A DNA stretch of 57,500 bases from Glandiceps talaboti (GCF_964340395.1 NC_135552.1:26499681-26557180), one strand, 5' to 3'; counted from the first letter of the stretch, positions 41,340-54,858 are shown. Program-made: numbers and translations. Notes: generated by a model from the sequence alone, not told the origin.

Positions 41340-41700
41340 TATTGGTCGATCACATTTATTATGCAAATTATTGATGACATATGCGAGCTACACCAATCGG
41401 CATAATGAGTTATGGTATCCAACATGTTATGAAATTCTTAGCTTTCAACGATGATTAATCCTGTAATTAGTACATGGCTATAATTATGCAAATTAGTCAG
41501 ATCACAAGTTATGCAAATTAATCAGATCCCATATCTATCTGTAGGACATATCTGCCAAGATGTCATCACTATATCCACCATGTTAGCTAAAAGTTTGAAT
41601 TACCATACATGATTATATCCCATAATTATAACATATCATTAATTATGCGAATGTATCAAAAAATCTAGCTATTTACCTAATTGATGATTTTAAGAACGTA
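41340..41700. repeat. Interspersed repeat with recurrent TTATGCAAATTA
   Basis: At least three copies of 'ttatgcaaatta' within 170 bp, and 'aattatgcgaat' later. It is similar in character to 36840-38090 and again ends against a microsatellite. The octamer-like motif is probably part of the repeat consensus rather than an enhancer. Confidence 0.45.
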
Positions 41701-41720
41701 CTTACAAAATTATATGAAAA

Positions 41721-41883
41721 GAAAGAAAGAAAGAAAGAAAGAAAGGGCATGCACACACACACATACATACATACATACATACACACACACATACATACAT
41801 ACATACATACATACATACATACGCACGCACGCGCGCACACACACACACACACACATACATACATACATACATACATACATACA

Positions 41884-41916
<33 letters not shown>

Positions 41917-41922
41917 GCATGC
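41721..41922. repeat. (AAAG)n-(AC)n-(ATAC)n compound microsatellite
   Basis: Short aaag block, then alternating ac and atac blocks with a 'gcacgcacgcgcgc' interruption. Confidence 0.97.
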
Positions 41923-42487
41923 ATGCATTCCCCCAAATTAGTTGTTTTTGGTTTTTGAAGTATATTCATAAGTGACCCGTGTGAAAACTCACCATGGAAA
42001 TTTGATTTGCAAAACAGAACGACAGTTGTCATTATTATCCACTTAAAAGACCAGATGGTCAAATAAATTAAATAAAATTATCTATCATTGGCCTCGCCGA
42101 GTTTTATAGTGACAATTTTGAGTATCTACTTTGTTTTTGAATTATATTGACGTGGTTGGGTGTCTACATCTACATCACCGTATACATATCACTGTTAGAG
42201 TAATTTTGACCCTAACAGATTGTGTGATGTACATGGTATAAACGAACTACCTTGATTTGTGTACGTAGTATTCGAAATATATATCAAGTACAATATATGT
42301 ACATCACGTTTGTACATCAGCTGTCATATGCTGCATACGTACAATCAACAGACATTGCTGCATTTTATCATCTGACTCAACAACAATTTCCTTCATGTAC
42401 TACTGTATATAATTTTTAAACACGTACCTCATAAGATATCTTTATATTAAAATCGAGAAAATGAACACATACGCTGGGAAAGATAAT
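41923..42487. other. Gene-free stretch, 3' flank of the bursicon-like gene
   Basis: Nothing recognised before the poly(A) signal of the minus-strand gene. Confidence 0.45.
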
Positions 42488-42493
42488 TTTATT
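42488..42493 (-). terminator. Poly(A) signal AATAAA of the minus-strand bursicon-like gene
   Basis: AATAAA on the minus strand 191 bases after the stop codon, in 'ccaataaaattatc'. Confidence 0.6.
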
Positions 42494-42683
42494 GGTAACA
42501 CTCGAAAAGCACGGTCCATGACAGAAAACCAAAAAAGAGTATTTATCGAACTTAGAAGTGTTAATAAAGTTATCCTTTTTATCTGTGTCAAGCTTTCTTC
42601 AGGGAATTGGACTATAACTAGATCTACCATAACATATCGAGAAGACTGCATTTGACCAAGAAGGTTTGGCACATCCTGTCCAG

Positions 42684-43436
42684 TTAGAGTGTTGATTGAC
42701 ATGCTCTAGGTGAGCACGCACAGTCTCTGATCCTCGCAATTTGCTTTTCCACCGGACCACTACGACACTTCAGTTCAATTGATACCATTTCGTAAGAAAC
42801 TGCGGTTGCACACGTGCACATTTGATTTCCACTTCGGGTGTAGTCGTCGTCGTCGGTACTAATAGGGTTGTGATAGGAGTTGCATGTACACAGACAACCT
42901 ATGGTAGGTACCCTTACGGGTTTACAACCACGGCGCCGAATTGCAAGAAACGTCGGACGAAGAGTACATGAGTTCACATTCTTGTACGTACCTGATGCAT
43001 TGTATCGACGTGTAAAAATATCTGGTGCTTTTCCATTATTACTTCGTTTCCGTGTATCGATGCCGTTCCACGAGCTATCGTGTAATGCTGGGTGGCCATC
43101 CCAGGCTCCTTTCCTCCCCCGAGTGTCCCCGTTATTGACTTGGTTTCCCACACGTCCATCGTATTCGCTTTCTTTAAACCAAATATCTTCCTCGCCGACA
43201 AGTTGACCATCATTGTCTTCCATTGCTTGTATATCGCCATTGGGTTCATGTGGAGTAACTTCCAAATTTGCCAAACTGTTGAACACATACAAAGATGGCG
43301 AAATCGGTAATGCCCCGTCATCACTGCCTGGATCCTGAGGTCCCTTTCGATTGCTTTCCACTATATTATATGCACCACTGCTTGTTCCCATCACACACAC
43401 TAAGACCCATATCACAATCCAAACGTTCTTGTCCAT
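42684..43436 (-). CDS. Bursicon-like cystine-knot prohormone with long acidic propeptide
   Basis: A 250-residue secreted precursor. Residues 1-22 are a signal peptide (VWIVIWVLVCVMGTSS). Residues 23-128 are an acidic, Asn/Gly-rich region with no cysteine. RKR at 129-131 and RR at 143-144 are candidate convertase sites; N146-A-S is a glycosylation sequon. The C-terminal knot has eleven cysteines at 157, 171, 181, 183, 185, 207, 209, 224, 239, 241 and 246. C-x13-C-x9-C-x3-C-x-S-Y is identical in spacing to the 20281 protein. Two departures: CLCTC has Cys183 where the ring glycine should be, and CTCA lacks the second Cys of the usual CC pair. The start chosen is the ATG after an acceptor 'ttattttttag' (43451 region), so a 5' untranslated exon is expected; 'catttaaggtaaaaag' at about 47090 (minus) is one possible donor. 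It is a bursicon/DAN-type ligand, but neither a typical alpha nor beta subunit. Confidence 0.8.
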   Translation of the reverse strand: MDKNVWIVIWVLVCVMGTSSGAYNIVESNRKGPQDPGSDDGALPISPSLYVFNSLANLEVTPHEPNGDIQAMEDNDGQLVGEEDIWFKESEYDGRVGNQVNNGDTRGRKGAWDGHPALHDSSWNGIDTRKRSNNGKAPDIFTRRYNASGTYKNVNSCTLRPTFLAIRRRGCKPVRVPTIGCLCTCNSYHNPISTDDDDYTRSGNQMCTCATAVSYEMVSIELKCRSGPVEKQIARIRDCACSPRACQSTL

Positions 43437-43850
43437 TTTCTGCAACAGTTCCTAAAAAATAATAACAGTATGGATTGTTAGACAACGAAATGAAAACTAT
43501 ATTCATTATATACATAATATATTGTGACAGTGGAATTGGTTATATAACTAGACGGTGGAATATAACATATATGTAATATATACCTGACGCTTATAATGTG
43601 GAAAATGTGCATGTAGGCCTACCGCACCAAAACTTGTATTCTAGACCACGTCTCCTGCGATCGCAATCAGAACATGTTAACTTCTTCCGGTAAGGAAAAG
43701 GGAATATAGGATTGGTTAAGCCGACTATTGAATCAACCCACCACTGCACTGTCGGCGATGGAAGGTACCATTTAAATGACAGATTATTGAAGCTCCTGTT
43801 TTGCTTAGTTGTAGTTCGCTGTACTTTCCTTACGAACATGAGAGACGCAA

Positions 43851-43852
<2 letters not shown>
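43437..43852. other. Upstream region of the minus-strand prohormone gene
   Basis: Acceptor-like 'ttattttttag' immediately upstream of the coding exon. Nothing else recognised. Confidence 0.45.

Positions 43853-43928
<76 letters not shown>
43853..43928. repeat. (ACAG)n microsatellite
   Basis: About 18 ACAG units. Confidence 0.97.
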
Positions 43929-46900
43929 TAAGATTATGTAGACACGTATGGTGAAATCGACTAGTAGCGTACAACAGAAACTATTATTTTCAAACTATTT
44001 AATCTTAGATTGAAAACTATTGACTACAACTTTCTACTATATTGACAAAGTATATATATATATGATAGACTACTATGATAATATATTCTTTTCATATTCT
44101 TTTCGCTATGAATGGAAAGATTTATCAATCGATAACAAAATATACAGAAAAGGGATACTATCGCGAGGAAATTTTGACCACGAAAGTATCTCAATCACCA
44201 GTTTATATCGCGTTCATCGAAGTAAGCTTCATAATAAGACGCATGCCCTTAATAATGTTACTTTCATTTGAAAACCCCATCACCGGTGATGCATTCTAAT
44301 TTATATAAGCCCTAGGCCAATTTATCCTGACTTTACTTCGCTTTCCTCATCATTCTTTATAAATGATTTAAACGTAATGCTCAGTTGGTTTCTTTTATAC
44401 TTCATGTATTAATTTGGTATCAATTGTTCAGAACAAACTTCGCGAATACTTAGTTCCGTATTCTTTGATCACTCATATGTGTACTGCTGTCTCCAATAAC
44501 TCCAAAATATCAAATATGAACAGCTTGTATATTGGTTATAATGTTAACTAAACTACCGTGAGAGTAATTACTGATATATTTTGAAAGATAGCCCAGCGTC
44601 CATTATAATGTTGATCACATTTGTAATGTGATATCGAGGAAACATTCTCGTTTTGCTTCTGTTGGGGTTCAGATTATTTCTGTAACACTAAACTTGTTGA
44701 ATGAATTATGCATGTATGTGTAACCTGAGCTCCGAATCATTACATTCGTTAAACTAATGAAGCATAGAAAATTAGACATGAGAGGAAATACGTTTACTCC
44801 ACCGAGCTTAAAATTAAGAGAAACACTAACAATAAATAATTCTTTTTATGTTCTCTCTGTCGACGGTTGTAAATGTAAATACGTGCATATTGAACATTGT
44901 TGAATCAGTAAAACACGTGTATATTGAATCCCCCAATTCATGGGCAATTATCGAGACGTACATGAAGGTTTTCTCACAAAGTTGCAATGAAAGATAATCA
45001 AAGAATGTAATTCCCGGAATTATAGTCACTCTTGTATTATCCATTTGACATATGCAGCGGTAATTAAACAAGATGCGTGTATTAAGTTCGTGTACTCAAG
45101 TCACACAATATACTGTAATGATATACATTGTAAATTCTATGGACGGTGACGGTGAGTACTTGACTTGGCAACGGGTACAGGTGTTCCAAGCAAGCACAAA
45201 CACAAAAATTCAAAAAGTACGGGTCAAAACATGTCTACATTCAACCAGAAAATGGCGGTCAAAATTCTCGGAAAAAATTGAAAACTGGCAACTTCGAACG
45301 TACGTTACCCCCCCCCCCCCAAAAAAAAAAATGTTGGAAATTTGGCAACTTGGAAAGTACGTTGTCCAAAATATAGGATCAAAAGTCGTATGTGCATTCA
45401 AAGAGGAGTCAAACCTCTACATGAGTCGAACAGGGGGACTCAAACCGCTATACATATGTTGCGTTTCTTTATTATAAATGTATATTCACATGTCTATCTA
45501 CCCTCACTATGTGAGTACCCCCACGGGGAGGGTACCGTCTTTGCAACTAGTGTTGGTTTCGGTCTTCTCTTGCATATGCTTTCGTTTCCATACATTTGTA
45601 TAACCATGTTACTGTAACCGAATCACAGATGTTTACACAAACGTGCATCGAGGCATTTATGCATACAATTGGTTTCGGGCAATGGAAACAAATGAAGTAC
45701 AGTCCGTGTTATCTTTCCGAACAGAATACATTTGTGAAAACCTTTCAATGTTCATCCATCGATGCATACAGCAATATATACACACAGGCAATGATTTAGG
45801 CATGAATCCTTGAATCTGCGTAGTAGCACACCTGCATACAAAGCGATCGGCAATTTGTTGATGAGTATAGAAAGACGGGGCAATTTGGTCACAATAAATC
45901 TGTATTTCGCAGACTTAAAAGTATTCAAGATCATTTAAGCCTTTGCGGGATGGGATTGCAATTCTGATCAAAGATATCCCTTGCAGGTCTGTAAAATGAA
46001 TCGATGGTGGTCTCACACTCTATTAAAACTGAAAGAATATTTCTGCTTTGGTTGGTTCAAAACTAGCAAACGATAATAAAGCCTGTGAGGTTTGGTAATA
46101 CCAAGGAAGTGTACTTCATAGGGGGCGGAATGGTCACAAGAAAACGCCTACAATGTCCCTTTATTAATAATCACAAATAATGTACTATTCGCTCACAGGC
46201 TAACGATACATATGTTGTCTATAGGAAGTGGAAATGTTGCAATTGGTTTTTGAGTCTTTGTTTGGTGTTAGCCAATTGAAGAGTCTTTAAAGGTATGTGG
46301 GGTTTTTTTAGAAAAGACGAATAAGATAGTCCATTATATAGAAAGAGGGGATTTGGATAGTTGACAAAATAACCTCTAGCGTAGACGTTGAAGATTTCAC
46401 ACTTTGAATCTTCTACCTTCAATAACATTTCTGTGAACAACGACTGCTGAAACTGTATATATCAACTGTTTGGTGGTCGCCATTGTTGTGATGCTCCTCC
46501 TACCTACACCTGTAAAAGTCTTCCCTCCTTACAGAATAGAACTTGAACACAGACAACACGGTGTAGTAAGCCGGTTTTATTCAAAGAGTGGGTATTTTTC
46601 TGAATTCTTACCGAATTGATGGTATTTCTAATGAATTCACACCCGTACTTAAAAGTGATCAGAAGAATTTTCAGACTAGTTTAACTTTAAATACGCAATA
46701 CAAACGATGTAAGGTTAAACCTATAAGGCCTGGAGTACGTTGTCATTTACTCCCAAATGTAAGCAGTAATTGAAATAGCGTACATGTAACTGTAGGGGAT
46801 ACATATATCCGAAGCAGTGAAATGTTCAAAACAAATAGTAGTCTGACGACCCATTTAGTAAAATAACTATATGTTCCACAGTGACTAACCTACTAGCAAG

Positions 46901-47962
46901 CAGAAATACCTATATATGCATGGACGATGACATCTTGGCAAAATAACAAATTGTGTGACAATAGTCGAACACGGGTGACGACGATGCAACCGAGATATCT
47001 TTGTTTGTTGTGAACAAACAGTTAAATAGTTTTCTTAAAATACAAGTATCAAAGTAAATCAAAAAGAAAGAAAAAGGTGAACTTTTTACCTTAAATGTTC
47101 AATGTCTGTCTTCAGCTCAGCCTAGCATTCTCCGATGACAAGTATTATAGATCGCAGGTGTTTACTTAATACGCTGTTACTTACATAAAGTTCTCAACGA
47201 ACTACGTTTTATTGGCCTGTATGCTCAATATATGAATTGTTAATGATTGGCAGGCACACGACGTATGTACACTTTCACGAAAACATCACTGATTCATAGA
47301 GGCTGGGACCTCTACACAAAGGTTTACCTTTGGGCGTTGTTGATATGTAGGTGAAAATAATCTACATTTACCTTAGGTACGAGTGCCTTTGCCAACATAA
47401 TATCAAGAAGTGACTTCACGTATACGGCTTCCGATTTCATACACTCAGTCAATGAAAATGGCACAATTATGTGTGCACGGATAAAGTACACTGTACCATA
47501 CTTTACAACTGATATCTAATTTATACACGCCTTTATATATTTTTTCAGTTTTAAAATTCCTACTGAAATACTGAATCTTGACTATAGAATTGCGACGTAA
47601 TTACTGTCTGACAGTAGCTGTATGTGTATATAGCCAACGTTGTAAAAGGTACACTTAGGGTAGTGAATGTGTGATTGTATATTCAGGTATAGGCGGGTAC
47701 AGGAGCCACACAGACGTGATAATAGACGTGATTGACAATGCAGCCACCAATAATCAACCATTAAACACGCACTGATTAAGGTACGTGAAAACCCTGAAGT
47801 CGCACAACTAAAATGCATTTTTGATTTGCAAAGGCAAGATATATCAACAGTTTATTAATGAAAATCAATGAAGAACTCTCCGACACGTATTTCTGAAAAA
47901 AGTTCACAATAATATCGTCTATTTTTCATTCACCTCTACTTACATTTTTAGTGCAGTAACTC
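43929..47962. other. Gene-free stretch
   Basis: About 4 kb without a supported exon. A poly-C/poly-A tract (about 45309-45330) lies between two similar blocks, 'tggcaacttcgaacgtacgt' at about 45287 and 'tggcaacttggaaagtacgt' at about 45343, a small degenerate tandem duplication. A 'gtaccc...gggtac' hairpin lies at about 45514. Confidence 0.4.
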
Positions 47963-48048
47963 ATACATACATACATACATACATACATACATACATACAT
48001 ACATACATACATACATACATACATACATACATACATACATACATACAT
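47963..48048. repeat. (CATA)n microsatellite
   Basis: About 21 units. Confidence 0.97.
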
Positions 48049-48750
<702 letters not shown>

Positions 48751-49481
48751 TCATCAACAAAACTAAGCTACTTGAATACATTGTTCTATTTAAAACAAAG
48801 GCAGGGTTAACGAAAGAGATACTATAGAAAAATGCTCGTTCAAGAAATGTGTATATGATATACTTGCTATAAATACAGTTGTCTTTGAAAGTCAATCAGG
48901 ACACACTTGCACATATTACAGGGTAATTGGGAATTAGCTTGGCGTTTCTCACTTGTGGGACATGACATTTCGTACACAATCAGATAACTTCAACTGCAAA
49001 AATAAACAATTCTAGAGGTGTCATGCACAGTCGGGGATGTAGATGCAGATAAGTAATCATGCTGCTTATCAGTAGGAAAGTAAACAGTTGAAACCATAAA
49101 AATAATCAAGTCCATGTGTAATCATTTCCACAATGGCCTGTTTCTACTGTACTCTAATAGAAAACATTGCTTATCACTTTTTAATGTGATTAGGCAAGGG
49201 ATCATGGTGTGGGGGTAGCGTCTCTGTTAATTGTTAGTCTGGAATGAAGATGTGTCTATCTTTATGCAAAAAAAACGTCATGTGTCGTGAGTGAAACACC
49301 AAGGTAATCCAGACTGCACAGTAACTCGCTGTTAACATGATTATATGGTTGAATAAGTGGTTTGCGCTATCAGAGACTTTGTGAATCGTGTAGACAAGTG
49401 GTTGAGATAGATTCTAATATTTCATTTAGCCTAAATATCTACTAAGAATGCGATTGGGGACCAATTTCACTGAAATCAAAA
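48751..49481. other. Gene-free stretch
   Basis: Nothing recognised. Confidence 0.45.
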
Positions 49482-50103
49482 GATGAAAGTTTGTTTCTGG
49501 TCCTTGTGATGAAAGTTTATTCCTGGTCCTTGTGATGAAAGTTTATTCCTGGTCCTTGTGATGAAAGTTTATTCCTGGTCCTTGTGATGAAAGTTTATTC
49601 CTGGTCCTTGTGATGAAAGTTTATTCCTGGTCCTTGTGATGAAAGTGTATTCCTGGTCCTTGTGATGAAAGTTTATTCCTGGTCCTTGTGATGAAAGTTT
49701 ATTACTGGTCCTTGTGATGAAAGTTTATTCCTGGTCCTTGTGATGAAAGTTTATTCCTGGTCCTTGTGATGAAAGTTTATTCCTGGTCCTTGTGATGAAA
49801 GTTTATTCCTGGTCCTTGTGATGAAAGTTTGTTTCTGGTCCTTGTGATGAAAGTTTATTCCTGGTCCTTGTGATGAAAGTTTATTCCTGGTCCTTGTGAT
49901 GAAAGTTTATTCCTGGTCCTTGTGATGAAAGTGTATTCCTGGTCCTTGTGATGAAAGTTTATTCCTGGTCCTTGTGATGAAAGTTTATTCCTGGTCCTTG
50001 TGATGAAAGTTTATTCCTGGTCCTTGTGATGAAAGTTTATTCCTGGTCCTTGTGATGAAAGTTTGTTTCTGGTCCTTGTGATGAAAGCTTATTCCTGGGC
50101 CTT
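49482..50103. repeat. 26-bp minisatellite, about 24 copies
   Basis: The unit is 'gatgaaagtttattcctgg' plus 'tccttgt'. Variant units with 'gtttgtttctgg' or 'gtgtattcctgg' recur sporadically, showing segmental copying within the array. Confidence 0.96.
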
Positions 50104-51254
50104 TTATAAAAAATGGGGGTTTCACCGTCTTGTTTTCACACAAGGGAATCGACATTCTATTAAATGTCATATTGGATTCTAAAATGACATGTTGGTGTCA
50201 TTTTGACCTCCATCTAAAATTATATTCTGTCGCTCCTGTTTTTTTCTGTATTGTCTGAGATAGTTTTCATGAACAGATTTAAAGTACAACAAAAGTTGAG
50301 TTGTTGTTGTTTTCAATTCCGAAGCACATACTACATCAAACGTTGATATTGCGACTGTCAACTGTTATGTGTGATTTATGTAATTTGATCAGCATTAATT
50401 TTTTGCTTTTTGGAAATTGAAAATCAATTACAATAGTTCTATGCATACAAAATATCAGGATCATATGTCTAGTTTGCAAACTCGATTTTTATTTCGGTTC
50501 GAACTGTTCGTAAAATATGTTGAATTCATTCCAGTATAACGCAACAGGGTGGACATCCTCATGTAACAGATACGAATCTAAATGGGATGTAAGCATTGTC
50601 GGTATATACACTTGTTTTTCCCTGACAATCAAAATTGATTTTTATAGTTAGTATGGCAAGAATGCCTGGAGAGATTATGTCAAGAAATGACGTCGATAAC
50701 GAAAATATAGCATACATTCGACAATAATACTACATACACATCTCCTGGTAACTTCACCGGGCATGATAATTACATCGTAGGGTCTACGATTACATATATC
50801 TCGGCCGGTAAAGAGTTACCAATGAGACTCCCTAACATTAACAATGAGTGGGAAGGCAAATTTAAAGTTTCGGGTTCTAATTCTACCTATCGCTGCCTCG
50901 ACTCCAATATTGAACCTATTTACGCTGCAAGCTATAACAGAATTCAAAAATAGCTTTCGATTACCAGCCTTCGAAAGAGGAAGTGGTTATCATATATTCT
51001 ATTTTGTGAAGGTGAGCGAGGAGGGACAATCTATTGTACCGATTTATCCCTAGTGAGATTCTTTCCTGTTTTCCACCAGGCATACATAATGTTACACTAA
51101 AGCCATAAGAACCCATATACATGCACGAATGGACGTCAATATGAGTGTGTTATTCGGATGCAGCTCAGTTGAGTTATACGGCTTTGGTTCTATGAAACTT
51201 TTGGTCGTCCATTACAACAGCCTTTTCCTGTAAGACTACGAGACTCAAATGATG
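50104..51254. other. Gene-free stretch
   Basis: A 69-codon frame at 50844-51053 (+) lacks a recognisable motif and is not called. Confidence 0.4.
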
Positions 51255-51522
51255 GCTCCTTATGCTGACCAGTTCTCTTACACGCTTATTTCTCAAGAAG
51301 TCCAGTGCGGATCGGACCGTCCATCATGGGTTAAGGTTTTCATGCAGGATCTTGTTACTGTAGCAAACCAGAGTACCCGGATAAAACCTATCTTGTTCGG
51401 TTGAGTCCAACTGAACGACGCTCTTCTAGCTTACATCGAGGCAAATTAAATGAAAACAGGTTCTCGAACCTTGACCAAAGTGGTAAAAGGCAGGTGGTTT
51501 AACCACTCGACCACCGACAATC
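51255..51522 (-). mobile_element. tRNA-derived SINE, diverged second copy
   Basis: On the minus strand: box A TGGTCGAGTGG (51513-51503), box B GGTTCGAGAAC (51470-51460), the 'ccgggtactctggtttgc' block (about 51378-51361) and 'cactggacttcttgag' (about 51306-51291). Same order as the copy at 15352, with more substitutions and no (ATT)n tail. This copy is older. Confidence 0.82.
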
Positions 51523-51564
51523 ACAAAATTAACTGCAGCTTGACGAGTTGCTGATAATTACATC

Positions 51565-52023
51565 TCTTTTCCCAGAAATGAGTCAATGCTATTAAATGAA
51601 CTATCAAAATCAGTGAACCTGATCACAAGGTTTCATGTTGAGATAGACACCAGAGAGATTGGTAGAATGTATGGTAGAATGTATATTCCCATATTACATA
51701 TGTACCTATAAATGCAGTCAATACACTGAAACAGGTATCCTGTATGTATTCCATAGGGACTCTGTATGTTAGTATGTGTTTAAACCTTAACAGATTATAC
51801 CACCTACCACTGGATGCTGAGTGGATTTTGTTTGAACTTCAACCGATTACACTTTGTGTAGTAGTGTGCATGCTGTTACTGTTAACTAAATAAAGAGCCT
51901 AAACAGTGTACAGTGATGTTTGTGTGTTATCCTTATGGTGTCTATCTCAACATGAAACCTTGTGATAAGGCTCACTGATCTTGATATTTCATTTAATAGC
52001 TTTGACTCCCTTCTGGGAAAAGA
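51565..52023. mobile_element. Nonautonomous element with 88-bp terminal inverted repeats
   Basis: Left arm 51565-51652 ('tcttttcccagaaatgagtc' to 'gagatagacacca') and right arm 51936-52023 are reverse complements with roughly 10% mismatches. The 283-bp middle has no coding frame. A clear target duplication was not identified, so the transposon class is open. A 20-bp piece of the arm ('tttcatttaatagctttga') recurs at about 54446. Confidence 0.75.
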
Positions 52024-52547
52024 ATTGTATACTCGCAGTGTACAGAATGCTACGAAGGATCAGGAGGCAATGAAAAAGTTAATTGCTTACAATATCGTAC
52101 TTAGATATCATAAACGTTAGTTGTGTTTACAACAACACTCAGTCCACACATCAAAAAGAAAGGCCTCTAAGAAGCACTGGCAATATACTATAGCAGACGT
52201 GAAGGGGAAAACTATACAATCAAGGGAATATCTTTGACATTATGTACTATTAGTCTATACTATAGTACTGACACAATAAACAAAAGTTCGGAAGACAGAT
52301 GAGTAAAACTCAAATTAGACAGAGCACACATTAAAAAACAAACACTAGCACAACCCGCTCCAAACATCGAAATGTATGCTTACTTATTACATAATTTGAA
52401 GGAACGATGGAACAAAATTCTAAAGGAAAGATTCTACACAATAGCCTACGGCATGCATTTGTGGCGAACAAAAATAAAGGCAAACAACATAGTATCGGAA
52501 ACGATACAAGAAAACTAATTAGCTAAAACAAATCATTGACCAAACAG
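52024..52547. other. Gene-free stretch
   Basis: Nothing recognised. Confidence 0.45.
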
Positions 52548-52750
52548 CACAGTACAGCACGATATTACGCAACAACAAAACACAGCACAGCATAGCACAA
52601 CATAACATAACACAACAGAGCACGGTACAGTACAGCACAACACAACACAACACAACACAACACAACACAACACAACACAACACAACACACAACACAACAC
52701 AACACAACACAACACAACACAACACAACACAACACAACACAACACAACAT
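52548..52750. repeat. (ACAAC)n pentanucleotide array
   Basis: Degenerate 'cagcac/cataac' units to about 52640, then a pure acaac array with one slipped unit. Confidence 0.97.
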
Positions 52751-53337
52751 CGATCAATAACACGTATACAACACTTAAGATAGAGAAATGTATCTAACAA
52801 AAGATTCGAAAAAACAAACATGAAATCGCACACATCAAGGTCAAGACTGATATCACCAATAATAGCTTTATTCCCGAATAAATACATTACATAATCCAAC
52901 TCAAAAATATAAACACAATCTATACTAAAATCAGGGCCATAAGATTGTGTTGAACATCTTTCCCCTTTTAACTTCAGCTACATATATTTGACAATTCTGG
53001 GGAATACCTTACATGTGTCGTTTTTACAGAGATTCTGCTGTATGTTAATGTTCAGGTACGGTAATGGGTATTTATTTTGGATTGTGTTAATTTACAAAGC
53101 AACACGGTGCACGGCTATGTTTTCAAATTTATAAGCACTGTAAAAAAGTATACACCAAATCTGCGCTTGTAACTTGATAATAAAGCAAAACCCATCCATC
53201 CCAACTCCCAACCCCAGAAAATCCCTTAAAATGTATTAAAGTTGATAAAGCACTTCCTGTACGTACAATGACAAACTGTTAACACATTTTGTTTTGCAAT
53301 TGGTCAATAATTGAATTGCTTATGTTGTTTCCCAAAG

Positions 53338-53375
<38 letters not shown>

Positions 53376-54323
53376 CATTGACAAGACATCAGTTAAAATC
53401 CAATCACCATCCATATAGGTGGCCACTTTAATGCGAACAGTTCAGTTTTAACACATGGACTCCATTTCCATGATATTGAACGCTATTACGAAGAATACTC
53501 CACAGTGGAACATATGTTATATAGCCACGGGGACTTGTAGATATTAAATGTCATTTGTAGGGATAAAGCATGAGTCTATATGTCAACATTTGATTCCTAA
53601 ACCCCATGCAAGCTATCCATATAATCTTACAATGCTGAGTTCATTCACTTTCTTATCATTTATTATCGCCTTGCAAACAAAAACCACACAATCCTTGGAG
53701 CTATATACGTTATAATCATGTTAACGGCCACTGACTTGCCCTCCGACTATAGTTTTCTGTGGCCCTTGGTTTTATATCAGTTAGTTTCTCGCTTTCCGTC
53801 CAACTTTCCAGTTTGGTTCATCATAAACCTACTTGCGAAATTGATGTTTGATGTTAAATCACTGAAGGGGTTGATTTCTTTTATACAAAAGGGTATATTT
53901 GAAATCGAGGTTTAGAAGCTTACAGAGTATGTACTTTTATCTATGTGTTATGAGATCTAAATAAATCAACGAATGTCGCCATTGAGAACAGTCAAGCTTT
54001 TGAAATCGACGAAATAGCTTGAGGTTAGTAAAATTTGAACAAAGGGAACAGATTTCTATCGAAAGTGTAAACGTAATAAGCATACATTGTACGTGTGTCA
54101 CGACCCAGAATTCTGAACTTAATTTTTTATAGAGATTATATGCCCTAGAGAGAGGTTCCATAAAGTGAATTTTGAAAACTTCAGGCTGAAAGTGTGAAGT
54201 GTTAGCAAATATGACACATTCAATTAAATCTATTATACAGTACACACTTGTCATAATGTCCTAATCATCTCTCACATACACGTAGAATTGTGTTACTTGA
54301 AGTCAAATTGTATTGATTAAAAT
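52751..54323. other. Gene-free stretch with (TTG)n
   Basis: (TTG)n at 53338-53375. No supported gene; frames at 53718-53915 and 53937-54254 have no motif. Confidence 0.4.
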
Positions 54324-54377
54324 ATCACGTGACTCACAAAAGGCTGTATAATAATGGAATGACGTCATATGACGTCA
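54324..54377. promoter_or_regulatory. CACGTG plus tandem CRE palindrome
   Basis: TCACGTGACTCA (about 54326) holds an E-box overlapped by an AP-1-like TGACTCA. TGACGTCATATGACGTCA (54360-54377) is a perfect 18-bp palindrome made of two full CREs. No gene start is evident next to it, so the regulatory role is inference. Confidence 0.4.
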
Positions 54378-54721
54378 CATTCCTTTCTTATGGTCATATA
54401 TGTGTATGGAATGTGTTTGGCAATTAAAATATTCGTTATATCAAGTTTCATTTAATAGCTTTGAAGTTGTTTAGGGGGCGGGGCTAAAAATGAATTTTAC
54501 AATGACGCGTCATCAAGATCGAGTCTACAATATCACCTATGTGGAGAAGTCTTAGCATGTTCTCAATGGACTGACCGTCTGAAGTAAGACACTTGTCTGT
54601 GATTTGGGTGTCACCAGCTGACTACATATTGGATATACGTATGGACTGATTAAATGATTGACTACAGGCTGAAAAGTACGCATATCTATCCACTTGGACG
54701 CTGACTTTAATACAAATATTC

Positions 54722-54730
54722 TCTCTCCAT

Positions 54731-54820
<90 letters not shown>

Positions 54821-54821
54821 A

Positions 54822-54858
<37 letters not shown>

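Noticed and set aside
42684-43445. Start three codons upstream of the chosen ATG
   Set aside because: The upstream codon is TTG, right next to the splice acceptor. The ATG at 43436 gives a normal signal peptide.
49985-50170. Gln/Lys-rich repeat peptide on the minus strand
   Set aside because: Comes from the 26-bp minisatellite. The unit is not a multiple of three and the frame covers only part of the array.
50490-50510. Second pol III box B ('ggttcgaactg')
   Set aside because: No box A at the right distance and no tRNA fold.
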